Shown here: positions 25,472 to 38,925 of the stretch, in pieces
How the letters are laid out: each line of letters opens with the position of its first letter
Position numbering within the stretch: the stretch's first letter is position 1
DNA from: Oscillospiraceae bacterium
GTDB taxonomy: Bacteria > Bacillota > Clostridia > Oscillospirales > Ruminococcaceae
Assembly: GCA_024695445.1 (NCBI GenBank)
Contig: JAILIG010000133.1
Coordinates: forward strand, 31,718 to 95,717
DNA length: 64,000 nucleotides
Direction of reading: 5' to 3'
Program-made: the position numbers and the translations under genes
The notes under the pieces: generated by a model
Seen by the model: only the letters and a program-made list of their open reading frames with translations
The model's database searches: none
What the model was told of the DNA's origin: nothing

Positions 25472-26566
25472 ATGATCCCACTCGAAGGTCAGGTGCGCAT
25501 TCCGTCCGGCTGCGCGGTATCTGCGATGATCTCCCGCGACGGCAGACGCATGAACGGCGAACGCATCATCGAGAGCATGGTGCCGATGCACGACCGCTCC
25601 AACGGTCTCGGCGGCGGCTTTGCCGCATACGGCATCTATCCGGAATACCGCGACTTTTACGCGCTGCATATTTTCTTCAGCAGCCGCAGCGCACAGAGCG
25701 CGTGCATGACGCTGCTGAAGGAGTATTTCGAGATCGTGCAGGACGAGCACATCAAGGTGCGCAAGATGCCGCAGATCACCGATGAACCGATTATCCGGCG
25801 CGTGTTTGTCTCGCCGATGCAGTCGGTACTGCGGCATTTGCAGATCGACGAAAAGGAACTCGTCGTGCGTGTCGTCAACCGCATCAACGCGCAGTCGGAC
25901 GGCAGCTATGTCTTCTCCTGCGGCAAGAATATGGGCGCGTTCAAGGCAGTTGGCTTCCCGGAGGATGTCGGCAGATACTACCGCCTCGAAGAATACGATG
26001 CCTACTGCTGGACGGCGCACGGCCGGTACCCGACAAATACGCCCGGCTGGTGGGGCGGCGCGCATCCGTTCTGTATGCTCGATTATTCGATCGTCCACAA
26101 CGGCGAAATCTCCAGCTATGACGCCAACCGCCGCTTCATTGAGATGTACGGCTACAAATGTACCTTGCAGACCGACACCGAGGTCATCACCTATATCGCG
26201 GACTACCTGCTCAGACGGCAGGGACTGACGCTCGACGAAATGGCTGCGGTCATTGCGGCACCGTTCTGGTCCACGATCGAAGGAAAATCCGGTGCGGACC
26301 GCGAGAAGTACACCTATCTGCGCACGGTCTTTCCGAGCCTGCTGGTGACCGGTCCGTTCTCGATCATTCTCGGTTTTGACGGCGGCCTCATGGCGCTCAA
26401 CGACCGCCTGAAGCTGCGTTCGATGGTGGTCGGCGAGCAGGACGACATGGTCTATATCGCAAGTGAGGAGGCCGCAATCCGCGTCATGGCGCCGGAGATC
26501 AAAAACATCTGGTCGCCCGCCGGCGGCGAGCCGGTCATCGTTCGGGTAAAGGAGGGAGCATTTTGA
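25472..26566 (+). CDS. Glutamate synthase, glutamine amidotransferase subunit (GltB1 type)
   Basis: 364 residues. A class II glutaminase that releases ammonia from glutamine for the synthase encoded next. The nucleophile is probably Cys14 in IPSGCAVSAM, preceded by a 13-residue propeptide. Other motifs are RSNGLGGGFAAYGIYPEY, TAHGRYPTN and SIVHNGEISSY. This is the stand-alone form of domain 1 of the large glutamate synthase, as in archaea and many Clostridia. The ATG at 25472 lies eight bases after AAGGAGG. The stop overlaps the next start by four bases. Confidence 0.9.
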   Translation: MIPLEGQVRIPSGCAVSAMISRDGRRMNGERIIESMVPMHDRSNGLGGGFAAYGIYPEYRDFYALHIFFSSRSAQSACMTLLKEYFEIVQDEHIKVRKMPQITDEPIIRRVFVSPMQSVLRHLQIDEKELVVRVVNRINAQSDGSYVFSCGKNMGAFKAVGFPEDVGRYYRLEEYDAYCWTAHGRYPTNTPGWWGGAHPFCMLDYSIVHNGEISSYDANRRFIEMYGYKCTLQTDTEVITYIADYLLRRQGLTLDEMAAVIAAPFWSTIEGKSGADREKYTYLRTVFPSLLVTGPFSIILGFDGGLMALNDRLKLRSMVVGEQDDMVYIASEEAAIRVMAPEIKNIWSPAGGEPVIVRVKEGAF

Positions 26567-28059
26567 ATTTCTATCCGGAATTTGAGGTCGTGCGCAGTGA
26601 CAGCCGGTGTATCCGCTGCCGCGTCTGCGAACGCCAGTGCGCCAATGAAGTACACTGGTACGATGCCGACGGCAAGGTCATGCTCTCCGACGAATCGAAA
26701 TGCGTGAACTGTCAGCGGTGTGTGACGCTCTGTCCGACCAGAGCGCTGAAGATTGTCAAGAGCGACTGCCGCCTGCGCGAAAACGCCAACTACTCCGATC
26801 AGACGATCAAGGAGATCTACCGGCAGGCGGAGACCGGCGGCGTGCTGCTGTCGTCTATGGGAAATCCGAATCCGCTGCCGGTCTACTGGGACCGGATCCT
26901 GATTAACGCTTCGCAGGTGACCAATCCGCCGATTGATCCGCTCAGAGAACCGATGGAAACCCGTGTGTCGCTCGGCAAAAAGCCCGATCACATCACGAGA
27001 AACCCGGACGGCTCGATCGACACGAAGCTGCCGCCGCAGCTGACGCTCAGTATGCCGGTGATGTTCTCGGCGATGAGCTACGGCTCGATCAGCTACAATG
27101 CACACGCTTCGCTTGCCAGAGCGGCATCCGCGCTCGGCATTTACTATAACACCGGCGAGGGCGGTCTGCACGAGGATTTCTATCAGTACGGAAAGAACAC
27201 GATCGTGCAGGTTGCGTCCGGACGCTTCGGTGTCCACAAGGACTATCTCGAAGCGGGCGCGGCCATCGAAATCAAGATGGGACAGGGCGCAAAGCCCGGC
27301 ATCGGCGGACATCTGCCCGGCACGAAGGCGGTCGGGGATGTCTCCAAGACACGCATGATTCCGGAGGGCAGCGATGCGATTTCGCCGGCACCGCATCACG
27401 ATATTTATTCGATCGAGGATCTGCGGCAGCTTGTGTATTCGCTCAAGGAGGCGACGGAATACCGTCTGCCGGTGATCGTCAAGGTCGCGGCGGTGCATAA
27501 CATCGCGGCGATTGCAAGCGGCATTGCGCGCTCCGGTGCGGATATCATCGCAATCGACGGCTTCCGCGGCGGCACGGGTGCGGCTCCGACCAGGATCCGT
27601 GACAATGTCGGCATCCCGATTGAGCTGGCGCTTGCGGCGGTCGATAAGCGGCTCAGAGATGAGGGCATCCGCAACAATGTTTCGATCATCTGCGGCGGCT
27701 CGGTCCGCTCGGCGGCGGATGTGGTCAAGGCAATCGCACTCGGCGCGGATGCGTGCTACATCGCAACGGCAGCCTGTCTTGCCATGGGATGTCATCTCTG
27801 CCGGAGCTGCCACACGGGCAAATGCAACTGGGGCATTGCAACGCAGCGTCCCGATCTGGTCAAGCGCCTGAATCCCGATATCGGCTCGCAGCGGCTCATC
27901 AATCTGATGGACGCATGGCGGCATGAAATCAAGGAGCTGATGGGCGGCATGGGCATCAACTCGATCGAAGCACTGCGCGGAAACCGGCTGATGCTGCGCG
28001 GCGTCGGGCTGACCGAAAAGGAATTGCAGATACTTGGCATTTCTCATGCCGGCGAGTGA
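26563..28059 (+). CDS. Glutamate synthase, FMN/iron-sulfur synthase subunit (GltB2 type)
   Basis: 498 residues. Makes glutamate from 2-oxoglutarate and channelled ammonia using FMN. The N-terminus carries two ferredoxin clusters (CIRCRVCERQC, CVNCQRCVTLC). The barrel domain has MFSAMSYGSIS, GTGEGGLHED-like NTGEGGLHEDF, KPGIGGHLPG and IDGFRGGTGAAPTR, and the cysteines CHLCRSCHTGKC bind a third cluster. The start is TTG at 26563 after AAAGGAGGG, overlapping the upstream stop. The extra ferredoxin domain suggests electrons arrive from the iron-sulfur protein two genes on. Confidence 0.93.
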   Translation: MNFYPEFEVVRSDSRCIRCRVCERQCANEVHWYDADGKVMLSDESKCVNCQRCVTLCPTRALKIVKSDCRLRENANYSDQTIKEIYRQAETGGVLLSSMGNPNPLPVYWDRILINASQVTNPPIDPLREPMETRVSLGKKPDHITRNPDGSIDTKLPPQLTLSMPVMFSAMSYGSISYNAHASLARAASALGIYYNTGEGGLHEDFYQYGKNTIVQVASGRFGVHKDYLEAGAAIEIKMGQGAKPGIGGHLPGTKAVGDVSKTRMIPEGSDAISPAPHHDIYSIEDLRQLVYSLKEATEYRLPVIVKVAAVHNIAAIASGIARSGADIIAIDGFRGGTGAAPTRIRDNVGIPIELALAAVDKRLRDEGIRNNVSIICGGSVRSAADVVKAIALGADACYIATAACLAMGCHLCRSCHTGKCNWGIATQRPDLVKRLNPDIGSQRLINLMDAWRHEIKELMGGMGINSIEALRGNRLMLRGVGLTEKELQILGISHAGE

Positions 28060-28074
28060 AGCGGGGGCGTACAT

Positions 28075-28518
28075 ATGAAACGAATCTATGTCAGGGAAGA
28101 ATGGTGCCTCGGGTGCCATCTGTGCGAATATAACTGCGCATTTGCCAATTCCGGTATGACGGATATGGTCAAGGCGCTGCGCGGGAAAACAATCTATCCG
28201 CGCATTCAGGTCGAGACGGACGAAAACGGCGTAACCTACGCGGTCTCCTGCCGGCACTGCAAGGATCCGGTCTGCGTGAAAAGCTGCATTGCCGGCGCGA
28301 TCTCCCAAAAGGACGGCGTCATCGAAATCAATCATGACAAATGCGTCGGCTGCCTGACCTGCGTGCTGGTATGTCCCTACGGCGCGGTGGTCGAGGACGG
28401 CAGCGGCGTCGCGCAGAAATGTGAGCTGTGCATGAAAAATGCCTGCGGTGCGCCGGCCTGTGTCAAGGGCTGTCCGAACGGCGCGATTGTGTATGAGGAG
28501 CGGGGTGAACGGGAGTGA
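28075..28518 (+). CDS. 4Fe-4S electron-transfer protein (HycB-like)
   Basis: 147 residues with four cysteine groups (CLGCHLCEYNC, CRHCKDPVCVKSC, CVGCLTCVLVC, CELCMKNACGAPACVKGC), enough for up to four [4Fe-4S] clusters, as in the electron-transfer subunits of hydrogenases and molybdoenzymes. In this operon it probably carries electrons between the FAD oxidoreductase next door and the synthase subunit. Its stop overlaps the next GTG start by four bases. Confidence 0.88.
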   Translation: MKRIYVREEWCLGCHLCEYNCAFANSGMTDMVKALRGKTIYPRIQVETDENGVTYAVSCRHCKDPVCVKSCIAGAISQKDGVIEINHDKCVGCLTCVLVCPYGAVVEDGSGVAQKCELCMKNACGAPACVKGCPNGAIVYEERGERE

Positions 28519-29753
28519 AAAGGTATATCATCATCGGAAACGGCGTTGCCGCGGCAGGCTGTATCGAGGGCATCCGCTCGGTCGATGCGGAGGGCAGCAT
28601 CACGGTCATCTCCGCAGAGAATCATCCCGTATACTGCCGCCCGCTGATTTCGTATTATCTCGAACAGAAAACCGATCTGAAGCGGATGCAGTACCGCGCA
28701 GATTCCTTTTACGCGGATCATCATGTGAATCTGGTCTGCGGCAGATCGGCCGCGGAGATCCGCGCAGAGGAAAAGGAGATCGTTCTGGACAACGGCGACA
28801 GCTTCTCCTACGACGCCCTCTGCTGCTGCACGGGCTCTTCACCGTTCGTGCCGCCGATGACGGGGCTTGACACCGTGGAAAACAAGTTCAGCTTCATGAC
28901 GATCGACGACACGCTTGCACTCGAACAGGTGATTACGCCGGATTCCCGCGTGCTCATCATCGGCGCCGGACTGATCGGCCTGAAATGTGCGGAGGGACTG
29001 CACGGCCGCGTCAAGAGCATCACGGTCTGTGATCTGGCGCCGCGTGTCCTCTCGTCGATTCTCGATGACAAATGCGCCGCGATGATGCAGAAGCATCTCG
29101 AAGCAAACGGCATTTCGTTCCTGCTCGGCACGAGCGCAAAGGAATTCAGCGGAAATCATGCCGTCATGCAGAACGGTGCAGAAGTTGATTTTGATGTGCT
29201 GGTGCTGGCCGTCGGTGTGCGCGCCAATACCGCACTGGTAAAGAATGCGGGCGGAGCTGGCGGCCGCGGCATCGCGGTCAGTGATGCGTGTGAAACCTCT
29301 CTGCCGGATATTTACGCCGCAGGTGACTGTACCGAGTATCACGACATTTCGTCAGATACGGTCAAAGTCATGGCGCTGATGCCGAATGCGTATATGCAGG
29401 GGCATACGGCGGGCGTCAATATGGCAGGCGGCAGCGCCGTATTCGACAATGCGATCCCGATGAACTCCATCGGCTTTTTCGGGCTGCACTGTCACACTGC
29501 CGGCAGTCAGCCGGAGGGCTGTGAGATGTACGAGGAGGCGGATGAACAGCATATCAAGCGGCTGTTTATCAAGGACGACAGGCTGACCGGATTCATGCTG
29601 ATCGGACAGATGCACCGGACGGGAATCTATACGGCGCTGATCCGCAGTCAGACGCCGCTGTCGTCGGTGGATTTCGCACGCCTGAAAATTGAGCCGCAGC
29701 TCGCGGCCATGGGCCGTGCGTACCGTGACAAAGTGCTGAAAGGAGCGGTCTGA
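28515..29753 (+). CDS. FAD-dependent NAD(P)H oxidoreductase
   Basis: 412 residues, of the NAD(P)H:rubredoxin/nitrite reductase-type flavoprotein family. The FAD-binding fold starts at IIIGNGVAAAGC, the nucleotide-binding fold is at VLIIGAGLIGLKCAEGL (about residue 155), and the second FAD contact is IYAAGDCTE. GTG start at 28515 after a GGGAG ribosome site. It takes the place of the usual GltD small subunit as electron entry point. Whether it uses NADH, NADPH or ferredoxin cannot be read from sequence. Confidence 0.88.
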   Translation: MKRYIIIGNGVAAAGCIEGIRSVDAEGSITVISAENHPVYCRPLISYYLEQKTDLKRMQYRADSFYADHHVNLVCGRSAAEIRAEEKEIVLDNGDSFSYDALCCCTGSSPFVPPMTGLDTVENKFSFMTIDDTLALEQVITPDSRVLIIGAGLIGLKCAEGLHGRVKSITVCDLAPRVLSSILDDKCAAMMQKHLEANGISFLLGTSAKEFSGNHAVMQNGAEVDFDVLVLAVGVRANTALVKNAGGAGGRGIAVSDACETSLPDIYAAGDCTEYHDISSDTVKVMALMPNAYMQGHTAGVNMAGGSAVFDNAIPMNSIGFFGLHCHTAGSQPEGCEMYEEADEQHIKRLFIKDDRLTGFMLIGQMHRTGIYTALIRSQTPLSSVDFARLKIEPQLAAMGRAYRDKVLKGAV

Positions 29754-30476
29754 ATGGAACTGAATGTATCGGCAATGGGCTTTTCCGAGGTCAATGAGCA
29801 GATGCGGCAGACAGCGGACCGCGAAATCACGCTGACGGGCTGCATCGGGCAGCGCTTTCTTGCAGCCGGAACCGGCGGCAAATATGTGAAGATCTGCGGC
29901 ATCGCCGGAAACGCCCTCGGCGCGTACCTCAACGGCACGGTCATCGAGACCTTCGGCAATGCACAGGACGCAGTCGGCGACACGATGAATGCGGGCGAGA
30001 TCATCGTTCACGGCAACATCGGCGATGCGGCAGGCTACGCGATGCGCGGCGGAAAAATCTTCGTGCAGGGGAATGCCGGATACCGGGCGGGCATCCACAT
30101 GAAGGCCTATCAGGAGAAGGTGCCGGTCATGGTCATCGGCGGCAGGACCGGCAGCTTCCTCGGAGAATATCAGGCGGGCGGCATCATCATCGTGCTGGGA
30201 CTTTCCGGCGGGGAAAAGCCGATCGTCAGCAATTTCCCCTGCACCGGAATGCACGGCGGAAAGCTGTTTCTGCGGTCGGACTGCGCAGGCATTCACTTCC
30301 CGCATCAGGTGCATCACCGCATCGCCTCTGCGGACGAGCTGGAGGAAATCCGCCCGCATATCGCGGAATACTGTGCGCATTTCGGCGGCGATCCCGATGA
30401 GATTCTGAATGCACCGTTCACGCTTGTGACGCCGGACAGCGGCAACCCCTATCAGCAGATGTATGTAGCGAACTAA
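29754..30476 (+). CDS. Glutamate synthase, GXGXG-domain subunit (GltB3 type)
   Basis: 240 residues forming the right-handed beta-helix domain that ends the large glutamate synthase chain. The repeated Gly pattern is clear: GNALGAYLNG, GNAQDAVGDTMNAG, GNIGDAAGYAMRGG, GNAGYRAGIHMK. It is structural and holds the ammonia tunnel in place. It completes the split synthase (GltB1, GltB2, GltB3 plus two redox proteins). It starts immediately after the oxidoreductase stop and ends 12 bases before pyrG. Confidence 0.92.
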   Translation: MELNVSAMGFSEVNEQMRQTADREITLTGCIGQRFLAAGTGGKYVKICGIAGNALGAYLNGTVIETFGNAQDAVGDTMNAGEIIVHGNIGDAAGYAMRGGKIFVQGNAGYRAGIHMKAYQEKVPVMVIGGRTGSFLGEYQAGGIIIVLGLSGGEKPIVSNFPCTGMHGGKLFLRSDCAGIHFPHQVHHRIASADELEEIRPHIAEYCAHFGGDPDEILNAPFTLVTPDSGNPYQQMYVAN

Positions 30477-33504
<3,028 letters not shown>

Positions 33505-33508
<4 letters not shown>

Positions 33509-33534
33509 CAAGAAGCGTTTGGATATGGTATGAT
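33505..33534 (+). promoter_or_regulatory. Promoter of glnA-ANTAR gene
   Basis: TTGACA, 18-base spacer, TATGAT, overlapping the purF stop. The leader is only about 15 bases, with no room for an attenuator, unlike the other nitrogen units. Confidence 0.8.
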
Positions 33535-33556
33535 AAAACGGAAAGGATGTGATTCC

Positions 33557-34789
33557 ATGCTGAGTGTTTCGCAGCGCGAAGCTCTGGAGCTGATTGAAAG
33601 CAGCGACATCAAGTTTGTGCGCCTTGCATTCTGCGATGTATTCGGTGTGCAGAAGAATATTTCGGTGCAGGCTTCGGAGCTGGAGCGCGCATTTGAACAG
33701 GGCATCGCCTTTGATGCGTCGTCGGTGGCAGGCTTTTCCGATCCGTCGCATTCCGATCTGTTTTTGTTCCCCGATCCGGCGACGATGGCGCTGCTGCCGT
33801 GGCGGCCGTCCAGAGGCGGGGTTGCCCGCTTTTTCTGTGAGATCCGGAATCCGGACGGCACGCCGTTTTCTGCGGACTGCCGCAAATTCCTTGCCGGTAC
33901 CGAGCAGCTTCTGGCCGCGCATGACCTGCGCTGTGACATCGGCGCGGAATGCGAATTCTATCTGTTCAAGCTCGATGAAAACGGCAATCAGACCGACATT
34001 CCGCTTGACCGTGCCGGCTATTTTGACATTGCGCCGGCTGACTGCGGCGAAAATGTCCGCAGAGAAATCTGCCAGACGCTCGAATCCATGGGCATCCAGC
34101 CGGAGCGCTCGCACCATGAGCAGGGGCCCGGGCAGAATGAGATTGATTTCCGTTACAGCAATGCGCTGAGCGCCGCAGACAATGTGATTACCTTCAAACA
34201 GGTCGTCAGCACGGTCGCCGCGCGGAACGGGCTCTGGGCATCGTTTGCACCGAAGCCGATCAGCGCCGAGGCCGGAAACGGATTTCATATCAACTGCTCG
34301 ATCACGCACGCGGATATCCGCGCAGCAGCGGACGAATCGCTGTTTCAGCAGTTTATGGCGGGCGTGCTGGCGCATACGCCGGAGATGACCGCCGTGCTGA
34401 ATCCGCTTCCGGAATCCTATGCGCGGCTTGGCCAGGACAAGGCGCCGAACCGTGTTTCATGGTCGCCGTCCAACCGTTCCCAGCTCATCCGCATCCCCGC
34501 GGCAGATGTCCAGCATCAGCGCATGGAGCTGCGCTCGCCGGATGCCTCGTGCAATCCGTATCTCGCCTTTGCACTGGTCATGCGCGCCGGCCTCGACGGC
34601 ATCCTGGGCGGCATGACACCGCCGCCGTCCTGCGATATGAATTTGCTGGATGTACCGGCTGAAACCGCCAAGCAGTATGCACCGCTGCCCGCAGACCTCA
34701 CTGCTGCGCGGCAGCTCATGACAGACAGCGCGTTCATGCGGAATAATCTCCCCGCGCATCTGTTTGAAGCATACACCGGTGCCGTCTGA
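33557..34789 (+). CDS. glnA: Glutamine synthetase, type I
   Basis: 410 residues. Makes glutamine from glutamate, ammonia and ATP as a dodecamer. N-terminal beta-grasp domain and catalytic domain with EFYLFKLDENG, GQNEIDFRYSNAL, the GNGFHINCSI histidine and NPLPESYARLGQDKAPN. It is somewhat shorter than typical GSI (about 440) and lacks the adenylylated tyrosine loop of the enteric GSI-beta form. ATG 33557 after AAAGGA. Its TGA overlaps the next ATG by one base (TGATG), which couples it to the ANTAR regulator. Confidence 0.94.
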   Translation: MLSVSQREALELIESSDIKFVRLAFCDVFGVQKNISVQASELERAFEQGIAFDASSVAGFSDPSHSDLFLFPDPATMALLPWRPSRGGVARFFCEIRNPDGTPFSADCRKFLAGTEQLLAAHDLRCDIGAECEFYLFKLDENGNQTDIPLDRAGYFDIAPADCGENVRREICQTLESMGIQPERSHHEQGPGQNEIDFRYSNALSAADNVITFKQVVSTVAARNGLWASFAPKPISAEAGNGFHINCSITHADIRAAADESLFQQFMAGVLAHTPEMTAVLNPLPESYARLGQDKAPNRVSWSPSNRSQLIRIPAADVQHQRMELRSPDASCNPYLAFALVMRAGLDGILGGMTPPPSCDMNLLDVPAETAKQYAPLPADLTAARQLMTDSAFMRNNLPAHLFEAYTGAV

Positions 34790-35379
34790 TGCGGACACAG
34801 TTTGAGATCAAACGGGTTTTTGTCATTTCCTCGAACGAGAATTTTCACCGGTATGTCCGCGAAAATCTGCCGGACGGCGATTTTGCCGTTTCCGGTTTTG
34901 CCGGCTCCTGCACGGAGGCCCGGCAGAAAGTGATGAGCGGAAACTGCTCCGTCATTCTCATCAATATTCCGCTTGCAGATGAATGCGGTACGGAGCTTGC
35001 AAGCGATCTTGCAGAAAACACCGCCGTTTCGGTTGTCGCTGTCGTCAAAAACGAACAGGAGCCCGAAATGCGGCATTCGCTGGAACCGTCCGGCGTTTTC
35101 GTGCTTGGCAAGCCCTTTTCGCATTCGGCGTTCCACCAGCTTTTATATGACGCCGCCGCCGCCAATGCCAGAATGCAGGTCATGACATGGGAGAACCAGC
35201 AGCTTCAGACAAAGCTGAGTGACCTGCGCATCGTCAACCGCGCAAAGTATGCCCTGATCCGCTATCTCGGCATGACCGAGGAGCAGGCGCATAAATATAT
35301 TGAGCAGCAGGCGATGAATCAGCGCATCTCCAAACGGCGCGCTGCGGAAAATGTCCTAAAAACCTATGAGAATCAGTGA
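34789..35379 (+). CDS. ANTAR-domain antiterminator (NitR-like)
   Basis: 196 residues. The N-terminal ~115 residues have a response-regulator receiver fold, but the phospho-accepting Asp is Asn59 (VILINIPL), while the conserved Lys is kept (VLGKPF, K108). A helical linker leads to an ANTAR domain at about 135-190 (NRAKYALIRYLGMTEEQAHK, RRAAENVL). ANTAR proteins bind paired six-base-loop hairpins in nascent leaders and block terminators. Its neighbours glnA and glnN, and the three matching leaders in this window, point to control of nitrogen genes. The missing Asp suggests that a ligand or partner, not phosphorylation, sets activity. glnA-nitR pairs of this type are known in Clostridium. Confidence 0.88.
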   Translation: MRTQFEIKRVFVISSNENFHRYVRENLPDGDFAVSGFAGSCTEARQKVMSGNCSVILINIPLADECGTELASDLAENTAVSVVAVVKNEQEPEMRHSLEPSGVFVLGKPFSHSAFHQLLYDAAAANARMQVMTWENQQLQTKLSDLRIVNRAKYALIRYLGMTEEQAHKYIEQQAMNQRISKRRAAENVLKTYENQ

Positions 35380-35426
35380 GGATTCATAGGCAAACCGTAA
35401 AACCTTGTGAAATTCTTGTCAAAGTA

Positions 35427-35455
35427 TTGACATTCCCCGGAAAATATGCTATCAT
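35427..35455 (+). promoter_or_regulatory. Promoter of glnN
   Basis: TTGACA, 17-base spacer, TATCAT. Confidence 0.8.
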
Positions 35456-35465
35456 GTAACACAGA

Positions 35466-35520
35466 GAACAGCAACGGCGCTGTTTCGGGACGATTCCCGC
35501 AATGCCGTTGCTGTTTTTTT
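35466..35520 (+). promoter_or_regulatory. ANTAR-type attenuator leader of glnN
   Basis: P1 hairpin AACAGC-AACGGC-GCTGTT (35467-35484) has a six-base loop with A1 and G4. P2 hairpin CGGG-ACGATT-CCCG (35486-35499) has a six-base loop with A1 but A, not G, at position 4. The intrinsic terminator pairs 35468-35478 with 35504-35514 (11 bp) and ends in seven T. Its 5' arm is made of P1 bases, so the folds exclude each other, and P2 sits at its apex. The remaining 160 bases to the glnN start hold no gene. Confidence 0.7.
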
Positions 35521-35681
35521 GTTTTCCCGCTGCTTTGCTTCTCGCTTGACGCAAAAGATGTGCCTCCGGCGGATTGGAAACGGGGCTCCGCCCTCACTTG
35601 CCCATCGCTGAAAGGATATCTCTTAGGTCAGACGAGAGACAGATTAGCGGGGAAAGCGAAAAAGCAGAAAGGATGAATAAA

Positions 35682-37751
<2,070 letters not shown>

Positions 37752-37769
37752 TCATAAACATTTTGCGGC

Positions 37770-37794
37770 GCCGCATTGCAATACGCAGTGCGGC
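37770..37794 (+). other. Hairpin between glnN and carA
   Basis: A 10-bp stem (one G-U) with a 5-base loop and no T-run. It may separate or stabilise glnN and carAB messages. No separate promoter for carA is visible. Confidence 0.4.
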
Positions 37795-37821
37795 TCGCCG
37801 TGTAAAATCAGGAGTGAGGAA

Positions 37822-38925
37822 ATGAACGGTAAGGATATGAAACTGGGCTGTCTGGTGCTGGAAAACGGCATGGTTTTTCACGGAACAGGGCTCGGCATAC
37901 AGGAAAATGTCACGGCGGAGGTCGTCTTTGCGACCGGCATGAACGGATACCTCGAAACGCTGACAGATCCGAGCTATTACGGTCAGGCGGTGGTGCAGAC
38001 CTTCCCGCTGATTGGCAATTACGGTGTGATTCCGGAGGACTTTGAATCGCGGAAGCCGTTTTTGTCGGCATATATTGCCTCGGAGATTTGCGATGCACCG
38101 TCAAATTTCCGCTGCAAGGGCAGGCTCACGGACTGGCTGGCCGCGCAGCAGATTCCGGTGCTGACCGGCGTGGATACACGAACACTGACGAGGATCCTGC
38201 GCGATCACGGCACGATGAACGGCATGATCTGCGGTTCGCCGGACGATGCGGATTTTGAGAAGATCCGCGCATATCGCGTGAAGGACGCCGTGCGGAGCAC
38301 AACCTGCGAGGCGGCATATACGCTCGGACCGGACAGCGCCGCATACCATGTGGTTCTGCTGGATTTCGGCGCAAAGGCAAATATCGCACGGGAGCTGGTC
38401 AGGCGCGGAGCCCGCGTTACGGTTCTGCCTGCATACGCAAAATCTGAGGATATTGCGGCGCTCAGGCCGGACGGCATCATGCTCTCGAACGGCGCGGGCG
38501 ATCCGGCGGACAACCCGGAGATCATTGCAGAGCTGAAAAAAATCATGTCGCTGCATATTCCGATCATGGCCATTTGTCTCGGTCATCAGCTTCTGGCGCT
38601 GGCAAACGGCATCCCGACCGCAAAGCTGAAATTCGGACACCGCGGCGCAAATCAGCCGGTGCTCAATCCGGAGACAAAGCAAATGGCCGTGACCACACAG
38701 AATCACGGCTATCAGGTGCAGTACGATGCAGAGGACGCGCATTGCCGCGAGACCGCCGATCTGCTGTATGTCAACCTCAACGACAACACCTGCGAGGGGC
38801 TCCGGTACCGCAAATTCCCCGCAGTCTCCGTGCAGTTTCATCCGGAGGCCTGCGCCGGCCCGCAGGACACCGCATTCCTTTTTGACGACTTTGTGCAGAT
38901 GATGGAGGTGCAGAAATGCCGCTGA
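37822..38925 (+). CDS. carA: Carbamoyl-phosphate synthase, small (glutaminase) subunit
   Basis: 367 residues. Supplies ammonia from glutamine to CarB for arginine and pyrimidine synthesis. The N-terminal CPSase domain has EVVFATGMNGYLETLTDPSY; the C-terminal class I glutaminase has the nucleophile Cys in AICLGHQLLALA and the histidine in FHPEA. ATG seven bases after AGGAG. Its stop overlaps carB by ten bases. Confidence 0.96.
   Translation: MNGKDMKLGCLVLENGMVFHGTGLGIQENVTAEVVFATGMNGYLETLTDPSYYGQAVVQTFPLIGNYGVIPEDFESRKPFLSAYIASEICDAPSNFRCKGRLTDWLAAQQIPVLTGVDTRTLTRILRDHGTMNGMICGSPDDADFEKIRAYRVKDAVRSTTCEAAYTLGPDSAAYHVVLLDFGAKANIARELVRRGARVTVLPAYAKSEDIAALRPDGIMLSNGAGDPADNPEIIAELKKIMSLHIPIMAICLGHQLLALANGIPTAKLKFGHRGANQPVLNPETKQMAVTTQNHGYQVQYDAEDAHCRETADLLYVNLNDNTCEGLRYRKFPAVSVQFHPEACAGPQDTAFLFDDFVQMMEVQKCR

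Noticed and set aside
26452..28335. 627-codon minus-strand frame opposite the glutamate synthase gene
   Set aside because: Shadow of GC-biased codons; the plus strand encodes an unmistakable FMN/iron-sulfur enzyme.
33535..33556. Search for an ANTAR leader in front of glnA
   Set aside because: Only about 15 transcribed bases precede the start codon and no hairpin fits.
37752..37821. The hairpin between glnN and carA as a fourth ANTAR leader
   Set aside because: Its loop AATAC is five bases without the A1/G4 pattern, and no T-run follows.
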